Shown piece after piece: positions 46,301-57,981 of a stretch of 64,000 nt of DNA; within the stretch, counting starts at the first letter, position 1, and each line of letters starts with the position of its first letter. The stretch is from Ottelia alismoides (lineage: Eukaryota > Streptophyta > Magnoliopsida > Alismatales > Hydrocharitaceae): the NCBI GenBank assembly GCA_037367405.1, contig JAZKJV010003275.1, positions 62,001 to 126,000 of the forward strand. Direction: 5' to 3'. A program made the translations under genes and the position numbers. Under the pieces are notes generated by a model, which saw nothing but the letters and a program-made list of their open reading frames with translations, was not told the origin of the DNA and did not search any database.

Positions 46301-48220
46301 TGTTCCCTTTGCATTTATGTTTTTTCGGATTCATAAAGGCTAAGTAGAGGTGCACACAGAATGAATAAAATTTGTAATCAGATCCACTCCACCATTACTG
46401 GATCGGATTGATCTGGTCACCTCAATGGATCAGTAGGGACAAGGTTTTACAAATGCATTAACGAAAAAGATTGGACCATAGCGTACTTCCAATATGGTTC
46501 AATAAATACTGAGTAATGTATCACCGGCTGATTATTCATAATTTATTCCTGAATAGTTTGCATATATCTTTTTAATGCATAACAGGCCAGATTAAAAAAC
46601 TACTAGTACATAGGTTACAATATCAAGAAGATTTAGAGTATTGATATCCTGTACGGTTCTAACTTGATTATTTTCTCATAATCGTACTTCACAAGTCACA
46701 TCAATTTCTTGACCGAGATCGATCCATAACTACCAAAGTCCAGTAAATCTCAGGCATCCTCCACTTCTGCTCATTCCATTTGCCCCCTCTAATCATTAGT
46801 CCATAACTGACACCTCTCACCCCCAACAATCCCTTTCCATTGGGGCGGAGACCTTTGCATGTTTCACATTTTTTTGCCTCAGAAAAAACAATCTCTTTCC
46901 GGATAAAGTTCTCTAAAAGCGTGTCCTACCTGTAACCTAATCCCAGTAATGTTCTTACAGCGGTGGCAAACTTAATGGACATCCCTCTGTCCATACCCTT
47001 GCGAGGACAATGTCATTTGGCGATGCAGTCTAAAAGAATGTGCAACCTAGCAACAACGCATTACCCAATCCACACTACAGAAACCCTCTCCAACCTCGGG
47101 CTTCATGTTTCTATTTGCATCTATGGCATCCATTTTACGTATATTTTAAAGGTTATTCAAACTAATCCATGTTTACACATTAAACACACAATCTTTTTTC
47201 ATGTTTATTTTTTAAGTTATGTAACTTGTTTGCATAAAATATAGAGGAAAAACAAGATACTATACCTTTAGTAAAGAAAGATACAAGCAATCTGTTAAGT
47301 AAAAAGTGATTCTGGTCTTAGAAATCCTATCCAATCCAAGCTAATTTGTAAGCCACCGAAATGGATCGAATTGGTTTAGGTTATCGAATGGATTGGATTG
47401 GACCAGAGAAAACTCCTATCCATTTTGCTAAACTCAGATCCAGCTGATAAGCACCTCTCACGCTAAACATGACCCCTCCCTTCATGTTTTCCTCAGAATC
47501 ATGTGGAAGTTTTGTTTTATGAATGATAACATGTACTGCCTGTTTAAGAGAATATAAGAATGGTAATTTTACCCCCAACATTTAGGCAGGCATATATCCA
47601 ACTAAAAGGATTTCGATCTACAACTTATTTCAGTATCGAAATTACCACAGTGCAATTGTGCAAACATGGTGGTATTATGATGGTAATACTACCAAAGACA
47701 TTGAGAAGCACTGTTATCTGCCGCAATCAAGTAAAAAAAAGCGCATAATGGTACCTGAGTAACTCTATCAACAATACAGTCATCTGCATAAGTTCCCTTG
47801 TGAGTGCAAGGAAGTCTGTCAAATCGTGGGTCCTTTGCGATCCTGCAAAATAGAAAAAGAATAATCTTCCTGGAGCTATTTGCGGGAAAACAGAACAAGA
47901 GTTAAGTAAACACTGATAGTGAACAACTTAAATTTGATAAAATATTACTAATGGCGATTTTTTCCTAAGCTTGATAAAGAAGTACCTGAGAGCCACACGG
48001 TACTTCTGGCCTAGTTTCTCAAGCTCAGCCATGACACAATCCGTGATGCAAGGAGTACCTTTATTCTCAAATAGAAAAAAGGTCAGGGTAAGAATGATAA
48101 TGAGATCAAAACAACACCACATAATTGATTGCAAAATCAGTAAAATGTAATTGCTAGGAAACTTTTCCTGAACTTACATTTTGCATATAGGCACTCCATC
48201 ATTGCTTTCTCCAAATCCAA
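40395..48220 (-). CDS. FCF1: FCF1 rRNA-processing PIN-domain protein, six 3' exons (5' exons not in view)
   Basis: Minus-strand exons in order: 48220-48178, 48058-47986, 47842-47755, 40717-40661, 40566-40488, 40408-40395. All introns are GT-AG and all phases join. They encode [94 protein letters not shown] and the terminal APRM-stop. This is the PIN domain of FCF1, a nucleolar SSU-processome protein needed for early 18S rRNA cleavages. The acidic residues of E-A-E-L, Y-A-D-D and C-D-R-D are kept. Roughly the first 80 residues, including the first PIN aspartate (VDTNF region), are not found up to 64000, so the next intron exceeds 15 kb or the gene is truncated. The 7.0-kb intron 40718-47754 holds several transposons. 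Confidence 0.9.
41921..42429 (+). repeat. 5' LTR of nested element
   Basis: 509 bp with a CCTATATAAAGAG promoter box near 42171, followed two bases later by the primer-binding site. Confidence 0.9.
42444..44138 (+). CDS. Gag-like proline-rich frame of non-autonomous LTR element
   Basis: The ATG at 42444 lies just after the primer-binding site and is the likely start. The frame is also open upstream into the LTR, but without an ATG. It encodes about 564 residues. The first about 100 are basic and then helical ([51 protein letters not shown]), plausible for a gag N-terminus. About 300 residues of proline/serine-rich low complexity follow, then a short tail reaching into the 3' LTR. There is no zinc knuckle, protease or polymerase. 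It may assist packaging by an autonomous partner or be untranslated. Confidence 0.5.
   Translation: MAFRSSSRSNDPPRRPHRHHHSSERRRQANEAYDKETKRMLCDLQNNFLAMSSTFRDFTANLEAYRDAQAKPPTAEAATASFNDEELAVEADQAAVQIIFEEKINESAAVQHPPSPISSPEPMSSPPPTFPTRSPLSQVSPRPSSAPLTLPAPSAIPPPPAAHPQPLPPAAFTYPLPTHINHLPSTPFLLRHFPTPPPATPPPCAPPLTIGPHETSLAISPFPLRPTCASPRTPARPPLLRTTRNHRRAHQPLPTAPPSPQSSPLPHVIAPSGAERASSPPGTSPRRPPHIPAPPRRSATPAPPSRTLPLPANPSIPPTLLRQSPRRHSPRAPPSSRLSPHRRRETSSGSCRPLIPRLPRATLTKGADVTGGPSHGLWRWKLNWKNCRKNFPKFFIYRKAQNIMKREQNKEVRKLRPHPWRPKSLKNRAEIGKSRVPPYPNRTRALGFSYIRTPWLHSLVTSPLLLSLCHCFIMASPRTICSMPHQFFEHHGKKTTIKTTPPCAPHMFFTHDSRAFLARTWIPPFAPHQFFQKTTECAESSSKPTVHAIRQEPNLLKRWRVDAA
44126..44632 (+). repeat. 3' LTR of nested element
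   Basis: 507 bp, nearly identical to 41921-42429; ends directly at the TAACC duplicate. Confidence 0.9.
45690..46344. other. FCF1 intron sequence, nothing recognised
   Basis: No coding, repeat or element signal that I can name. Confidence 0.4.
46345..47459. mobile_element. Non-autonomous hAT element with GGATTGGAT subterminal words
   Basis: The left end TAGAGGTGCACA and the reversed right end GAGAGGTGCTTATC match the Ac/nDart-like hAT terminus. 8-bp flanks AGGCTAAG (46337-46344) and ACGCTAAA (47460-47467) agree at 6 of 8. Both subterminal parts carry GGATCGGATTGATC, TGGATTGGATTGG and GATCCA words. No transposase is present. It lies in the 7-kb FCF1 intron. Confidence 0.72.
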
Positions 48221-48657
48221 CTGCAAATGTCATCAAACACCAAATTAAACAAATGTTTAAGTAGACCTAATTCTTCAGAAATGAAGGGATATGATATTAC
48301 AGATACCGAAAATGACGAAAGCTAAATAAGATACGGAACATTGAATCCACTATTAGAAGTATAAGATGGCAGTCCATTGAAAGGGGTAGCATTGGCTATG
48401 AGATGGGGATGTCATTTACAGGTAGAAGAACTAGCCATATAAACATTATTAGTTGTAATATGCAATTCCAGCAACATAATATTCACGGGTCATGAGAACT
48501 GAGAAGTAATGATAGAGTGTATTATAAACAAAAGATCATATGCATCCGAAATGATGATGGTGCTTGTTTGAATATTATGCAGTTAAGCAAGTGGCTGAAT
48601 CTAGTTTTAGAAGGATGCATGTATACCTAATCCCTTTTAGAATAATCAATAAGAAAA
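48221..48657. other. FCF1 intron sequence upstream of exon 48220
   Basis: Nothing recognised between the FCF1 exon and the Mutator-like element. Confidence 0.4.
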
Positions 48658-51534
48658 GGGATTTTTACCCGACAGACCCTATAATCTTTGTCAATTACCT
48701 CTACGACCTTTGAAACTACGTAATTCCTCCCTCGCCCCTGTAAACTTGTTAACCTTTACCCTGCAGACCCTGTGGTTAACCGTCATCCATTTAACCGTTA
48801 AACTTAACCAGATTCTGTTATCTTGTTTCACATTATACCCATTTCATTCATCAAATTTACTAAAAGTGCCACCCCCCACCCCGCGGGTCCCATGCCCGAG
48901 CCCTCCCGCCGCCTCCGCCGCCTCCCCAGCCCAACCCTCCCCCTCTGCTCGAGCCCCCTACCACCCGTGCTTTCCAAGGCCTCGGCCACCCGCGGCGCCT
49001 CCCCAGCCCCCCCCTCCTCCAACACCCCGCAGGTAAGGATGAGCATTGGGCTGGGCCGGCCCGGCCAGCCCGAAGCCCAGCCCAAAAAGCCCGGCCCGGC
49101 CCAAGCCCAAGTTAGTATTGGGCCGGGCTTGGGCCACATATCTAGGCCCAGAACTATTTTGGGCCGGGCTCGGGCTTGGGTCGGCCCAGCCCGCTTAGCC
49201 CGAAATCCCGGCCCGATTGATGGCCCGATACAAAGCCCGTGTACCCGGCCCGATTAAAGCCCGCATATCGTACCAGTTCCACTCGCCCATACTCCCCTCC
49301 TCTTCTAAATAGACAGAACACATTCACGATTAAGCCCGCATCGAACCCACACCACACGCACGATTCGTACAATGCACGTCACACACCCCTCCAAATTTCC
49401 TAACCCTAACCCTCCAAGTTCCAGCCAGTCGCCGTTGTCGTGGGACTCGTGTCTCCTCTCCTCCGCACACGGCACACCCTTCGGGCTACAAGCGTGCTGC
49501 ACCTACTCCTCGCATGGCTCTGCGGGCCACGGTCTCTGCATCTCTATTGTATGCACGGCCTAGTTCGTGGCTTCAAGGCCTCTGCCTCTCTGCTGCGAGC
49601 CACCTCTCTGCTGCGAGCCACCTCTCTGCTTCGTCATCTTCTCCTTACATAGCAAGGTTGCATCTCTTACACGAGTGCTCTTTTGAGTTTTAGCATTCTC
49701 AGCCATTATTTCCTTCTTCAAACAAAATTCGAAAATCCTGACCGAAGTTTGTCTTTATATACGCATAAATATGCTGCAAGATTTATATTGCAAGATTAAT
49801 GTAAACACGTTAGGAGATTGATGTTATAGGAGTAAAAGCTAAGCAAAAGTACGAGATTAATAGTTGTAGGATTTATAACAAGTTGTAGGATCTCTCTATA
49901 CTGCAAGAGTAAAAGATATACTGCAAGATTCATGTTATACTGCAAGTTATAGGATCTCTCTATACTGCAAGAGTAAAATATATACTGCAGCATATCTTAT
50001 GGAACAAATTTCTGCATATTTTCATGGATATAATTTTTTTAAAGAATATTCTATATGTGGTTCTGATTTTCTGATCTGGGTTTATATTAAGTTATTAACA
50101 TATACCATCTGGTATGCCTTCTGTAGGGAGAAACGGTATACTACATAAACTTTGAAAAAACATTTTGTGAAAGCTTTCCGATCTGATTGTGAGGTCAGGC
50201 GCCCTCATTTTTGGGAGTTTGATTTACTCAATGCCTCTTGTGGGTAACTTGAGGGTATTTGATTACTCGGAGGAACAATTAATATGCGAGGGAAAAAGCT
50301 AGTATTGAGCCTTGCTATGTTGTGCATGGAGGTAATATGATTTCTTTTATTATGATCATGCTCATTTTCTTTGGTTAATTATGCCTTGATAACACCCTGC
50401 GACTCTGCGACACATCTATATTTTTGGAAATGTAGTTTCTTTAATAGATTTTTTATCTAACTTGAGGCCTCTTGCAAAATATAAAGATAGACGACATACA
50501 CAAATCAAAGGTGTTGAACCATTATATGCATGCATATTTATATGGGCCGGCCCAGCCCAAGCCCGGCCCATGAAAATTGGGCAAGGCTTGGGCTTGGGCC
50601 GCCAAAAATGAAAAAACGCGGTCTTTGGGCCCGGCCCAAGGCCCAAAATTTTAAATGGGCTTGGGCCTGGGCCCTTCAGGGCCCGGCCCAACCCGACCCA
50701 TGCTCATCCCTACCCGCGGGTCCCCTACTCAAGCTCCCCCGACACCTGCGCCTCCCCAAGCTTCAGCCACCCGCGCCACCTCCCCAGCCCACCCTGTGGG
50801 GTCCCCTGCTCGAGCCCCCTCGCCACCCGTGCCTTCCCGGGCCCCCGCCACCCGCGCCGCCTCCCCAGAACTCCCCCCCACCCTGCGGGTCCCCTGCTTG
50901 CGCTCGTCGGCCACACGCACCTCTCCAGCCGCCCTGCCACCCGTGCCGCCTCCCCAGGCCTCCCACCCACCCCGCAGGTCCCCTGCTCGCGTCCGCCAGC
51001 CACACGCGCCTCTCCAGGCCCCCCGCCACCCGCGCCTCCCCCCCACCCCGCGGGTCCCCTGCTCGCGCCCGCCGGCCACACGCGCCTCTCTAGGCCCCCC
51101 GCCACCCGCGCCTCCCCAGGCCCGCCCGCCACCCGCACCTCCACAGGCTCCCGCCACCCACGCCTCCCCAGCTCCCCTGCCACCTGCGCCACCCCCAGGG
51201 TCCCCCACCCCACCCCTTGCCCTAGGTCCGGAGCCCCCCCCCCCCCCACCACCACCACCCTGGCCCGGCCGCATCTCCTGCTCGAGCCCTCCCCCGCCTC
51301 CCTGCTCGAGTCCTCCATCCTTTTTTTCTCCAGGTTAATTCTAGCCGCCAGATCGTGATTGGTTACATTAACCCACTCTTAATCCAAGGAAGTTAATTTT
51401 AGATGTGTCAATTTAACGGTAGGGTTTATGGGGTAAGATGGAGCAAGTTTACGGGGGCAAGGGAGGAACTACGTATTTTCAAAGGTCGTAGAGGTAATTG
51501 ACAAAGATTATAGGGTCTGTCGGGTAAAAATCTC
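48658..51534. mobile_element. Mutator-like non-autonomous element IV with perfect 9-bp duplication
   Basis: The left end GGGATTTTTACCCGACAGAC and the reversed right end GAGATTTTTACCCGACAGAC are inverted repeats that continue for about 100 bp (CTATAATCTTTGTCAATTAC, then GTAAACTTG). The 9-mer ATAAGAAAA is identical on both sides (48649-48657 and 51535-51543). The interior is a GC-rich array of degenerate units with CCCGCGGGTCCCCTGCTCG and CACGCGCCTCTCCAGGCC words, interrupted by a hAT element at 49034-50712. Long proline/alanine frames in all six frames are composition artefacts. Confidence 0.9.
49034..50712. mobile_element. Non-autonomous hAT element with GGCCCGGCC subterminal arrays
   Basis: The left end TAAGGATGAGCATTGGGC and the reversed right end TAGGGATGAGCATGGGTCG match. 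8-bp flanks CCCGCAGG (49026-49033) and CCCGCGGG (50713-50720) agree at 7 of 8. About 200 bp at each end is packed with GGGCCGGGC and GCCCGGCCC words; the middle is AT-rich with repeated CTGCAAGAT and GTAGGAT words (49770-49990). No transposase. Rice nDart and many plant Ac-like elements have a similar design. Confidence 0.85.
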
Positions 51535-51599
51535 ATAAGAAAACTATGGTTGATATTTTTATGATTAAGAGTGTGAGCTCAAGGTAGCACACACCCACA

Positions 51600-52744
51600 A
51601 ATTATATTACCAAAGATCTTTAAAACAGATTACATGTAAAGGCAAGTTCTGGCATGAAGTGCGATGTTTTTAAATATAATATTCTCATCATGAAAGAAAA
51701 CACCATTGCGGACTAGCCAAATGACCCTTATGCATGCCAATGGCTTCAGATGTTCCGTTACCGGCCTAAACTGACTCGCGTTAAGAGAGACCCAAAATGC
51801 TCCAAAAGGAATGAACGCCTCTTTCCAAATAAACTCTATCACAATTGGTGAACATATGCCCAAGATCCTCATGATTGCCGTCACAAAGAGGACAATCCAC
51901 ATCAACATCCAGCACAAACTTGTCATTACAAGTCTTAGTCATCAAAGGATACAGCCTTAGCAGCCAGAAAAATATCCGCACGAAGAGGAGCCCTGGAATA
52001 CCAGATAAGCCTGCACTCGGCTGAAGATCAAGAGAATCACAAATGGTAACATCAGAAAGAGCCATGTATGCATTCTTAACCAAGAACTCACCCTACCACC
52101 AGCCCCAATGATCTCTATATCCAAAAGGTCTCTCAACATGACCAAGATCAAGCATCTTCAGAAACTCATCTAGACATTGCTCAGAAAAAGTTGCACAAAA
52201 CAATAGCAACCAAGCACTGCTAGACCACACCTTTGAGACACGTATATCATGGTCAGTAGCAAGTGAGACAGCTTCGGGTATTTAATGCAAAGAGGATCAG
52301 CACCTAGCCAGCTATCAGTCCAAAATCTGAAGGAGCAACTATCAGCAAGGACCAAACACATATGGGAGCACATCTCATGTACGGAAGAATAAATGCCCTT
52401 CCAAACAGATGCACTGGAAGCAACCTCCCACGGAGAAAGAGGAAATTTGGAACGGAAATTATAAATGCCTCTTACTAGTCTACATAATAAATCCCCCCTT
52501 ACTTGCCCAGCGTCCAGAATCCCACTTTGCTAAAAGCGCATTATTCATCTCCTCAAGTCATGGAACTATAAACCTCTCTTAGCTTCTGGCAACATAACAG
52601 AATCCCAAGCCCAGTGAGAACCCACCTGACAAGCCATCATAATTACTCCAAAAACTATCCCCGCAGGTGTAGGAATTACACCAAAAACAATCTCCACATA
52701 ACTGTCTCAATATTGTGGCAACCCCACAAGGAAGAAGTCGAGTA
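51600..52744 (-). pseudogene. L1-type LINE ORF2, C-terminal zinc-binding part
   Basis: Minus-strand pieces read NNALLAKW near 52540, FRFWTDSWLGADPLCIKYP near 52310 and VDCPLCDGNHEDLGHMFTNC near 51880. These are the linker, the F-W-D-W box and the RT-associated zinc-binding motif of plant L1 elements, in order. Stops and frameshifts are frequent. The 5' part continues beyond the RTE insertion, at 54905-57420. Confidence 0.8.
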
Positions 52745-54600
52745 GACAACAACAACAACAAAAGATTTTCCCACATTAAGTAAGGTCAGCTACATGGATT
52801 CTTTGCCTCCATTTAGATCTATCTTAGGTTATTCTTGGGCTTAGATCCAAAAAATAAGATCCCTTCGTATAGCATATAGTCTCATCCCAACACTTCTTGG
52901 TCCTTCCTCACCCTTTCTTAGCCGGCTCAACATTCCAAAACTCGCATCTCATCACCGGTGCATCAGCTGACCTCCTGTGTGAATGGTCAAACCATCTTAA
53001 GCGGTTTTCTCACATCTTATCCTCGATCGGAGCTACACCAAATTTCCTTCTGATTGCATCATTCTGAATCCGATCTTTACGTGTATGTGTCCAGTGTTCA
53101 CGCATCCTCCTTAGCATTTTCATTTCTGCTACTGTCATTCTCTGCACATGTCTATGGTTCACATGCCAACATTCACATCCACAGAGCATAGCAGGTCTGA
53201 CGACTGCTTTGTAAAACTTTCCTTTGATTTTCAAAGGAATTTTTTAATCACGACTCCACTCCACTTTAACCAACCTGCATTTATTCAATTAGTAACATCT
53301 CCATCAATTTTTCCATCATGTTGAAAAATAGATCCCAAGTATCTAAAAATCTTTCTTCTAAATGTTATCGTCACTGTTCTTCGCATCGATTCCTTCACAA
53401 TTGCTTCCATCAAAAGTGCACTCCATATATGCAGTCTTAAACCCTACTTATACGAAATCCTTTAGTCGTCGATGCATGTCTCCAGACCTCAAGCTTCTCA
53501 TATACTTCATCTCCAGTCTCATCAATCAACACAATGTCATCAGCGAATAACATACACCAAGGTATCTCATCCTGGATGTGACTTGTCAATTCATCCATAA
53601 TCAAAGTAAAAATGAATGGACTCAAAACTAAACCTTGATGCAGACCAATGTTGATGTCAAAATAGTCGGTCTTCTCAGATTGTATCCTTACACAAGATGA
53701 AGGCCTCTCATACATATCTTTTATGAGGTTAATGTATAGAACAAGTACTTCTCTCTTCTCACTTCTCCAAAACTCTCCACAAAATCTCTCGTGGAACATA
53801 ATCATAAGCCTTCTCCAAATCAATAAAAATCATATGGAAGTTCTTCCTTTTAGCTCTGTAAATCTGCATTGTTCTCCTCAACAAATGAACGGCTTCAATA
53901 GTTGAACGACCTGGCATAAATCCGAATTGGTTTTCTTTTATTTTAAAAACTTGGCTCAACCTTCTTCCGATCACACGTTCTCAAATTTTCATAATGTGAC
54001 TCATCGGCTTGATACCTCTGTAATTTGAACAAAGTTTATATATCTCATTTGTTCTTAAAAGAGGCGCCACATTGCTCCTCCTCCAATCTTCAGATATTTT
54101 CTTGCTTTGCCAAATAACATTGAATAAATTTGTGAGCCAAGTCAAACCACGCTCGCTTAAAACTCTCCAAACTTCTGTAGGAATGTCATCAGGTCTTACA
54201 CCTATCCCAAATCTCATAACCTTCAAAAACCCATCCACTTCCTTCCTTTGTATTCGTCTACAGCTTGCACGATTCGAATAACTTTCACTACTCGCTAGAT
54301 CTCCCAAAGTGATCTCTCTATTTCCTTCCCCAATGAAAAGCTTATGGAAGTATTGTTGCCATCTAGTCTCTATATCCTTCAAAGTAACAAGCGCGTGACC
54401 ATCATCCTTAATGCAGCTCACTTGAGAAAGGTTTTTGATCTTTCTTTCTCTTGCTATAGCCAACTAGAATGTATCCTTATGGCCCTCCTTAGAGTTGAGA
54501 TTTTTGTACAAAACTTCATAAGCTTTTGATTTAGCTTCACTTATAGCCTTCTTTACTTCCTTCTTCATTTTTTGTAGTTTGTGACAATTTCATCTATTCT
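52745..54600 (-). mobile_element. RTE-clade LINE inserted in the L1 relic
   Basis: Minus-strand frames cover the linker (54463-53981), RT N-terminal part (53974-53759, NQFGFMPGRSTIEAVHLLRR, DLEKAYDYVPREILW), RT core (53823-53437, GLVLSPFIFTLIMDEL, FADDIVLIDET) and the C-terminal region (53234-53010, YKAVVRPAMLCGCECW, RMTVAEMKMLRRM, REHWTHTRKDRI). The 3' end is a short (TTG)n-type tail (CAACAACAACAACAA on + at 52747-52760), as is common for RTE elements. Frame breaks make it inactive. The endonuclease part is missing (5' truncation). Confidence 0.85.
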
Positions 54601-54604
54601 ATTT

Positions 54605-54920
54605 TCCTTCCATATTTCCTTCCATATATCGCCACATCTTGTGGGTTGTATCGCGATATTTCCTTCCATGATATATATCTAGCATGGAAGGAAATATCGC
54701 GATATATCGGCGATATATCGCCGATATATCGATATCGACATGGGATCGATATGGACACCGATATGACGATATATCCCGATTTTCATGCATTTTCATCACA
54801 AAGGCTCGTCGATATTGGCGATATTTCGACGATATATCGTCGATATATCGTCGAAATATCGTATCGATACGATATCGAAACAATATCGATATCGATACGG
54901 CCTTCCATGACCGACCACAT
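54605..54920. mobile_element. ATATCG-rich hAT-like element
   Basis: About 300 bp consists almost wholly of ATATCG, CGATAT and TCGATA words in both orientations, so it folds back on itself at many scales. The right end, reversed, reads TGGAAGGCCGTATCGATATCG minus its last base, keeping the AAGG core shared with other insertions here. The left border, next to the RTE 5' end, is unclear. Long frames across it are artefacts. Confidence 0.5.
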
Positions 54921-57420
54921 TCAGTAATCTCCACCTCGGAGAAACCAAACAGGATGCAATCAAACTTTACCTGGCTGACACAAAGATCAGAGCGTTCCCC
55001 AAAGATATCTAGCACTGATGGAATTCCTTTGGCACCAACAATACTACCCTCGATGATAATAATAGGATCATCCACATATAGGAGCACTGGAACAGAGATA
55101 TCAATCATATAACCGCAAGTAACTACTGCAAGCCCAACCAAGCATGCTGAAGTGTTGGCCACAATCACAAAAAAAGAAGGTCGAGATGGCACACTTGTAC
55201 AACCCTCTGTTGATGTTTAAAAAAACTCCCTCCAAGCTACCATTCACCATAATAAAGTAGGATGCAATGGTGATAATCCATTTCATCTAAGCAATCCAAA
55301 CTCCACGAATCCTTCTCCTAATAAGAGTGGTCCAAATAAACTGTCAGTTCACAGTCACAAGCTTTGGAGAAGTAAACCTTCCAAAGCAACCCTTTCACTT
55401 CCCTTTCACATGTCACCTCTTTCACTCAACCACCATCTCAGGTACCATCACAAGACTATCCACCATATGCCTATATGGAATCTATGTCATCAAAACATGA
55501 GGGATACACCATGTTAGACAATGAAATGGGCGTGAAGTCCTCCACATGTTCAGAAATGTCCTTTGGAATAATAAGATAAGGACCATGTTAATAAAATAAA
55601 ACATGTAGTTCTACATATGGAATTCTTGCACCACAACCCAGAACTCTCAAAAGAATAGAAACAAGATAAGGATGCACCAGTTTTTACCCTATGGACTTCT
55701 GTCGTAACCTCATCCTACACAAATCTCTAGATCAGACATTCTGCATGGTTCTTTTGCAAGAGACTCGCACTAGTCCCCAATCACCTCCATTCACCACTCT
55801 TGCTCATGTTCAAAGCTAGAAAAATGGTGCAAAAATACCATGCATGCCTTTTATTACCCTCCACCATGTTGTCATCCGCCATAAGTGAATCAATGAGATC
55901 ATGTTCACCCATTTGCCATAGCATGGAAGAACTTGGTATCAACATCGTCGTCCTTAAGACACATCTGTCAATAGCATTGCATCCATTCAACCTTGATCTT
56001 CTTATCCTCCTCTTGAATTATCTTCTACATTCTCGTACGCTCATTAAGCTCCTCCCTAGAGAGATCACGATCATTTTCCAGGACATCAAGCTGAGAAATA
56101 GACTTGTGTGCCTCTTGACACCTATGCAGCTGCTTCTTGAACTCAATCAATGTCTTTCTCAATAAAGCCAAATTGAGGATGACCCACACCATAGTCGAGC
56201 CATCATACTGAAAAGAAGACAATTGTCTTGCCACAATCTCTCAAAACACATCCTCCAAAAGCTAGGCCTTCTCGAAATGGGAGATGGGCCGTGGGTGCAC
56301 CCCCTTCAACATCTCGGATGAAGACAAGAAACTATAAAGACAAGAGCAACACCCAAAATTCCACCAAGTGTACCTACAATCCAGAGCATTCAACAACTCA
56401 ATACAAAACTCGTGAACCTTAATAGCAAACTCGATTGAGCACGGATCAAGACACCCATGCATGTGCATTCTCACCACTCAGATTGCTGATATTGAAATCG
56501 TTAACAATCAATGAAGGGGTGATAAGGAAGACTGCCCAAGCCAACCGCAGATCATCTTACACTTCACAATGCTGAAGAGTACCCGTGGATCCATAAACAC
56601 ATGGCACCAACACTATTACACCATCAGCCAACTACTTCAGAGCAACAAAAATGATGTGGTGGCGTCCAACCAGATCACCATTCAGTGAAATAATTCACTA
56701 TTCCACAACATAAGTAAACCCCCAACACTACCCGTTGCATCTGAAACTATGAGATTGATATACATTGTGTTCCCGTGAACTTCTACAACCAATCAATCCA
56801 TCTGCCCAATTTTGTTTCATGTAGAAAAACAATTTCATGATGCCAAGTCACCATAAAACCACCAACCATCTTCTTTTTCAGGGTCCCCCAGACATCCAAC
56901 AATCTACATAGTAATCTTCATAAATTGACCGATCGTAATCCTATTGGGCATACAACCCCAGCATCTTTTGCAACACATGTGTGGAACGTCCATAGCTCCT
57001 TGTTCACAGGGGAATCCTCTTTTAACAAGATAGCTCAGAAGTCTTCATCACACCTCTCCAACAATTGCCGCCTCACTGCGTATCAACTTCCAACTGAGTG
57101 CATCTCCCCGTATCTCACTGCATATCAACTCTCAACTGAGTGCATCCCCCCATAATGGCACACTCCACTTATTTTCTCACAGATAAAGACCATCACTTCT
57201 AGCAAATCCCCAACAACCAGTGGGGTCTTTGGAAGATTCTTAATGCTGGTGGAATTCTCTACATAACTTAGATGAGGTCCATGACCCCCAGATAGAGAAA
57301 GCAGTTGAAGACAGTTAAGTGACAACACAGCGCATACTCGAATCATCCAAGTCTTTGCTCTAAACATGAGTCATCTTCGACCGCATCCATACCATGGTAT
57401 ACTAGCATGCCAAGCAATAG
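54905..57420 (-). pseudogene. L1-type LINE ORF2, endonuclease and reverse transcriptase part
   Basis: Reading the minus strand: HHEIVFLHETKLG near 56830 (endonuclease QETK box), HPRPISHFEKA near 56270 (SDH region), EEDKKIKVEWMQC and DVDTKFFHAMAN near 56000 (between endonuclease and RT), ASYFIMVNGSLEGVFLNINR near 55230, VLLYVDDPIIII near 55085 (RT catalytic box, normally FADD) and GAKGIPSVLDIFGERSDLCV near 55000. Stops occur throughout. With 51600-52744 this makes a nearly full-length dead ORF2 split by the RTE and ATATCG insertions. Confidence 0.78.
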
Positions 57421-57794
57421 CGGGTTAAAAGGCAACTAGTAAATTATACCTCGCAATGAGTTTAATAAGTACCACATTAAAACTTCCCTCAACATGCCCC
57501 ATCAAAACATGGGTAGCCCAAAAGGGCCAAATGAAATTTATTCATAACAGCCAAATCAAGCATATGGTTATTAGGTCCAACCAATGACCCACATCTGCCA
57601 CAAACCTCATAACTGCCTAAGAGATCTGCCTCAAATATTCGACCCGGAATGGCATAATGTATCGTTGTGATTCGAAAGGAATGAGAAAAGATGCCAAAAC
57701 AAGAAGGTGAAACAATTTACCTACCGAAAAACATCAAACTATGACTACCGACGAGAGGAATAGGTTCAGAAAACAAGAATGTTGTGAACAAATC

Positions 57795-57981
57795 AAAATC
57801 AGTGTTTCAAATTTTGTGAAATTTCGATTTCGACACTCCATCGAAACAGAAATCGAAATCTCGATATTGACGCTTCCTTCACAAATCTAGGCCGAAATTG
57901 GCGAAGTTTCGTCGAGATTTCGAAATTATTTCACTTTTTTGCAATCTCGAAATGAAATGAAATCGAGATTTAAAACCTTGG
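57795..57981. mobile_element. Small hAT-like element with TTTCGA/TCGAAA words
   Basis: 187 bp flanked by 8-mers AACAAATC (57787-57794) and AACAAATT (57982-57989), 7 of 8 identical. The right end, reversed, starts CCAAGGTTTTAAATCTCG; the left has the partner GTGTTTCAAATTTTGTG. The interior is made of GATTTCG, TCGAAAT and GAAATCGA words in both orientations. Same terminal core as 28435-28840. Confidence 0.7.

Noticed and set aside
50655..51338. Long proline/alanine-rich frames on both strands
   Set aside because: The GC-rich repeat array of a Mutator-like element is open in several frames at once; no domain or codon signal.
54599..55192. 197-residue minus-strand frame taken as one protein
   Set aside because: It joins an L1 RT remnant to a translated ATATCG array; the fusion is not a gene.
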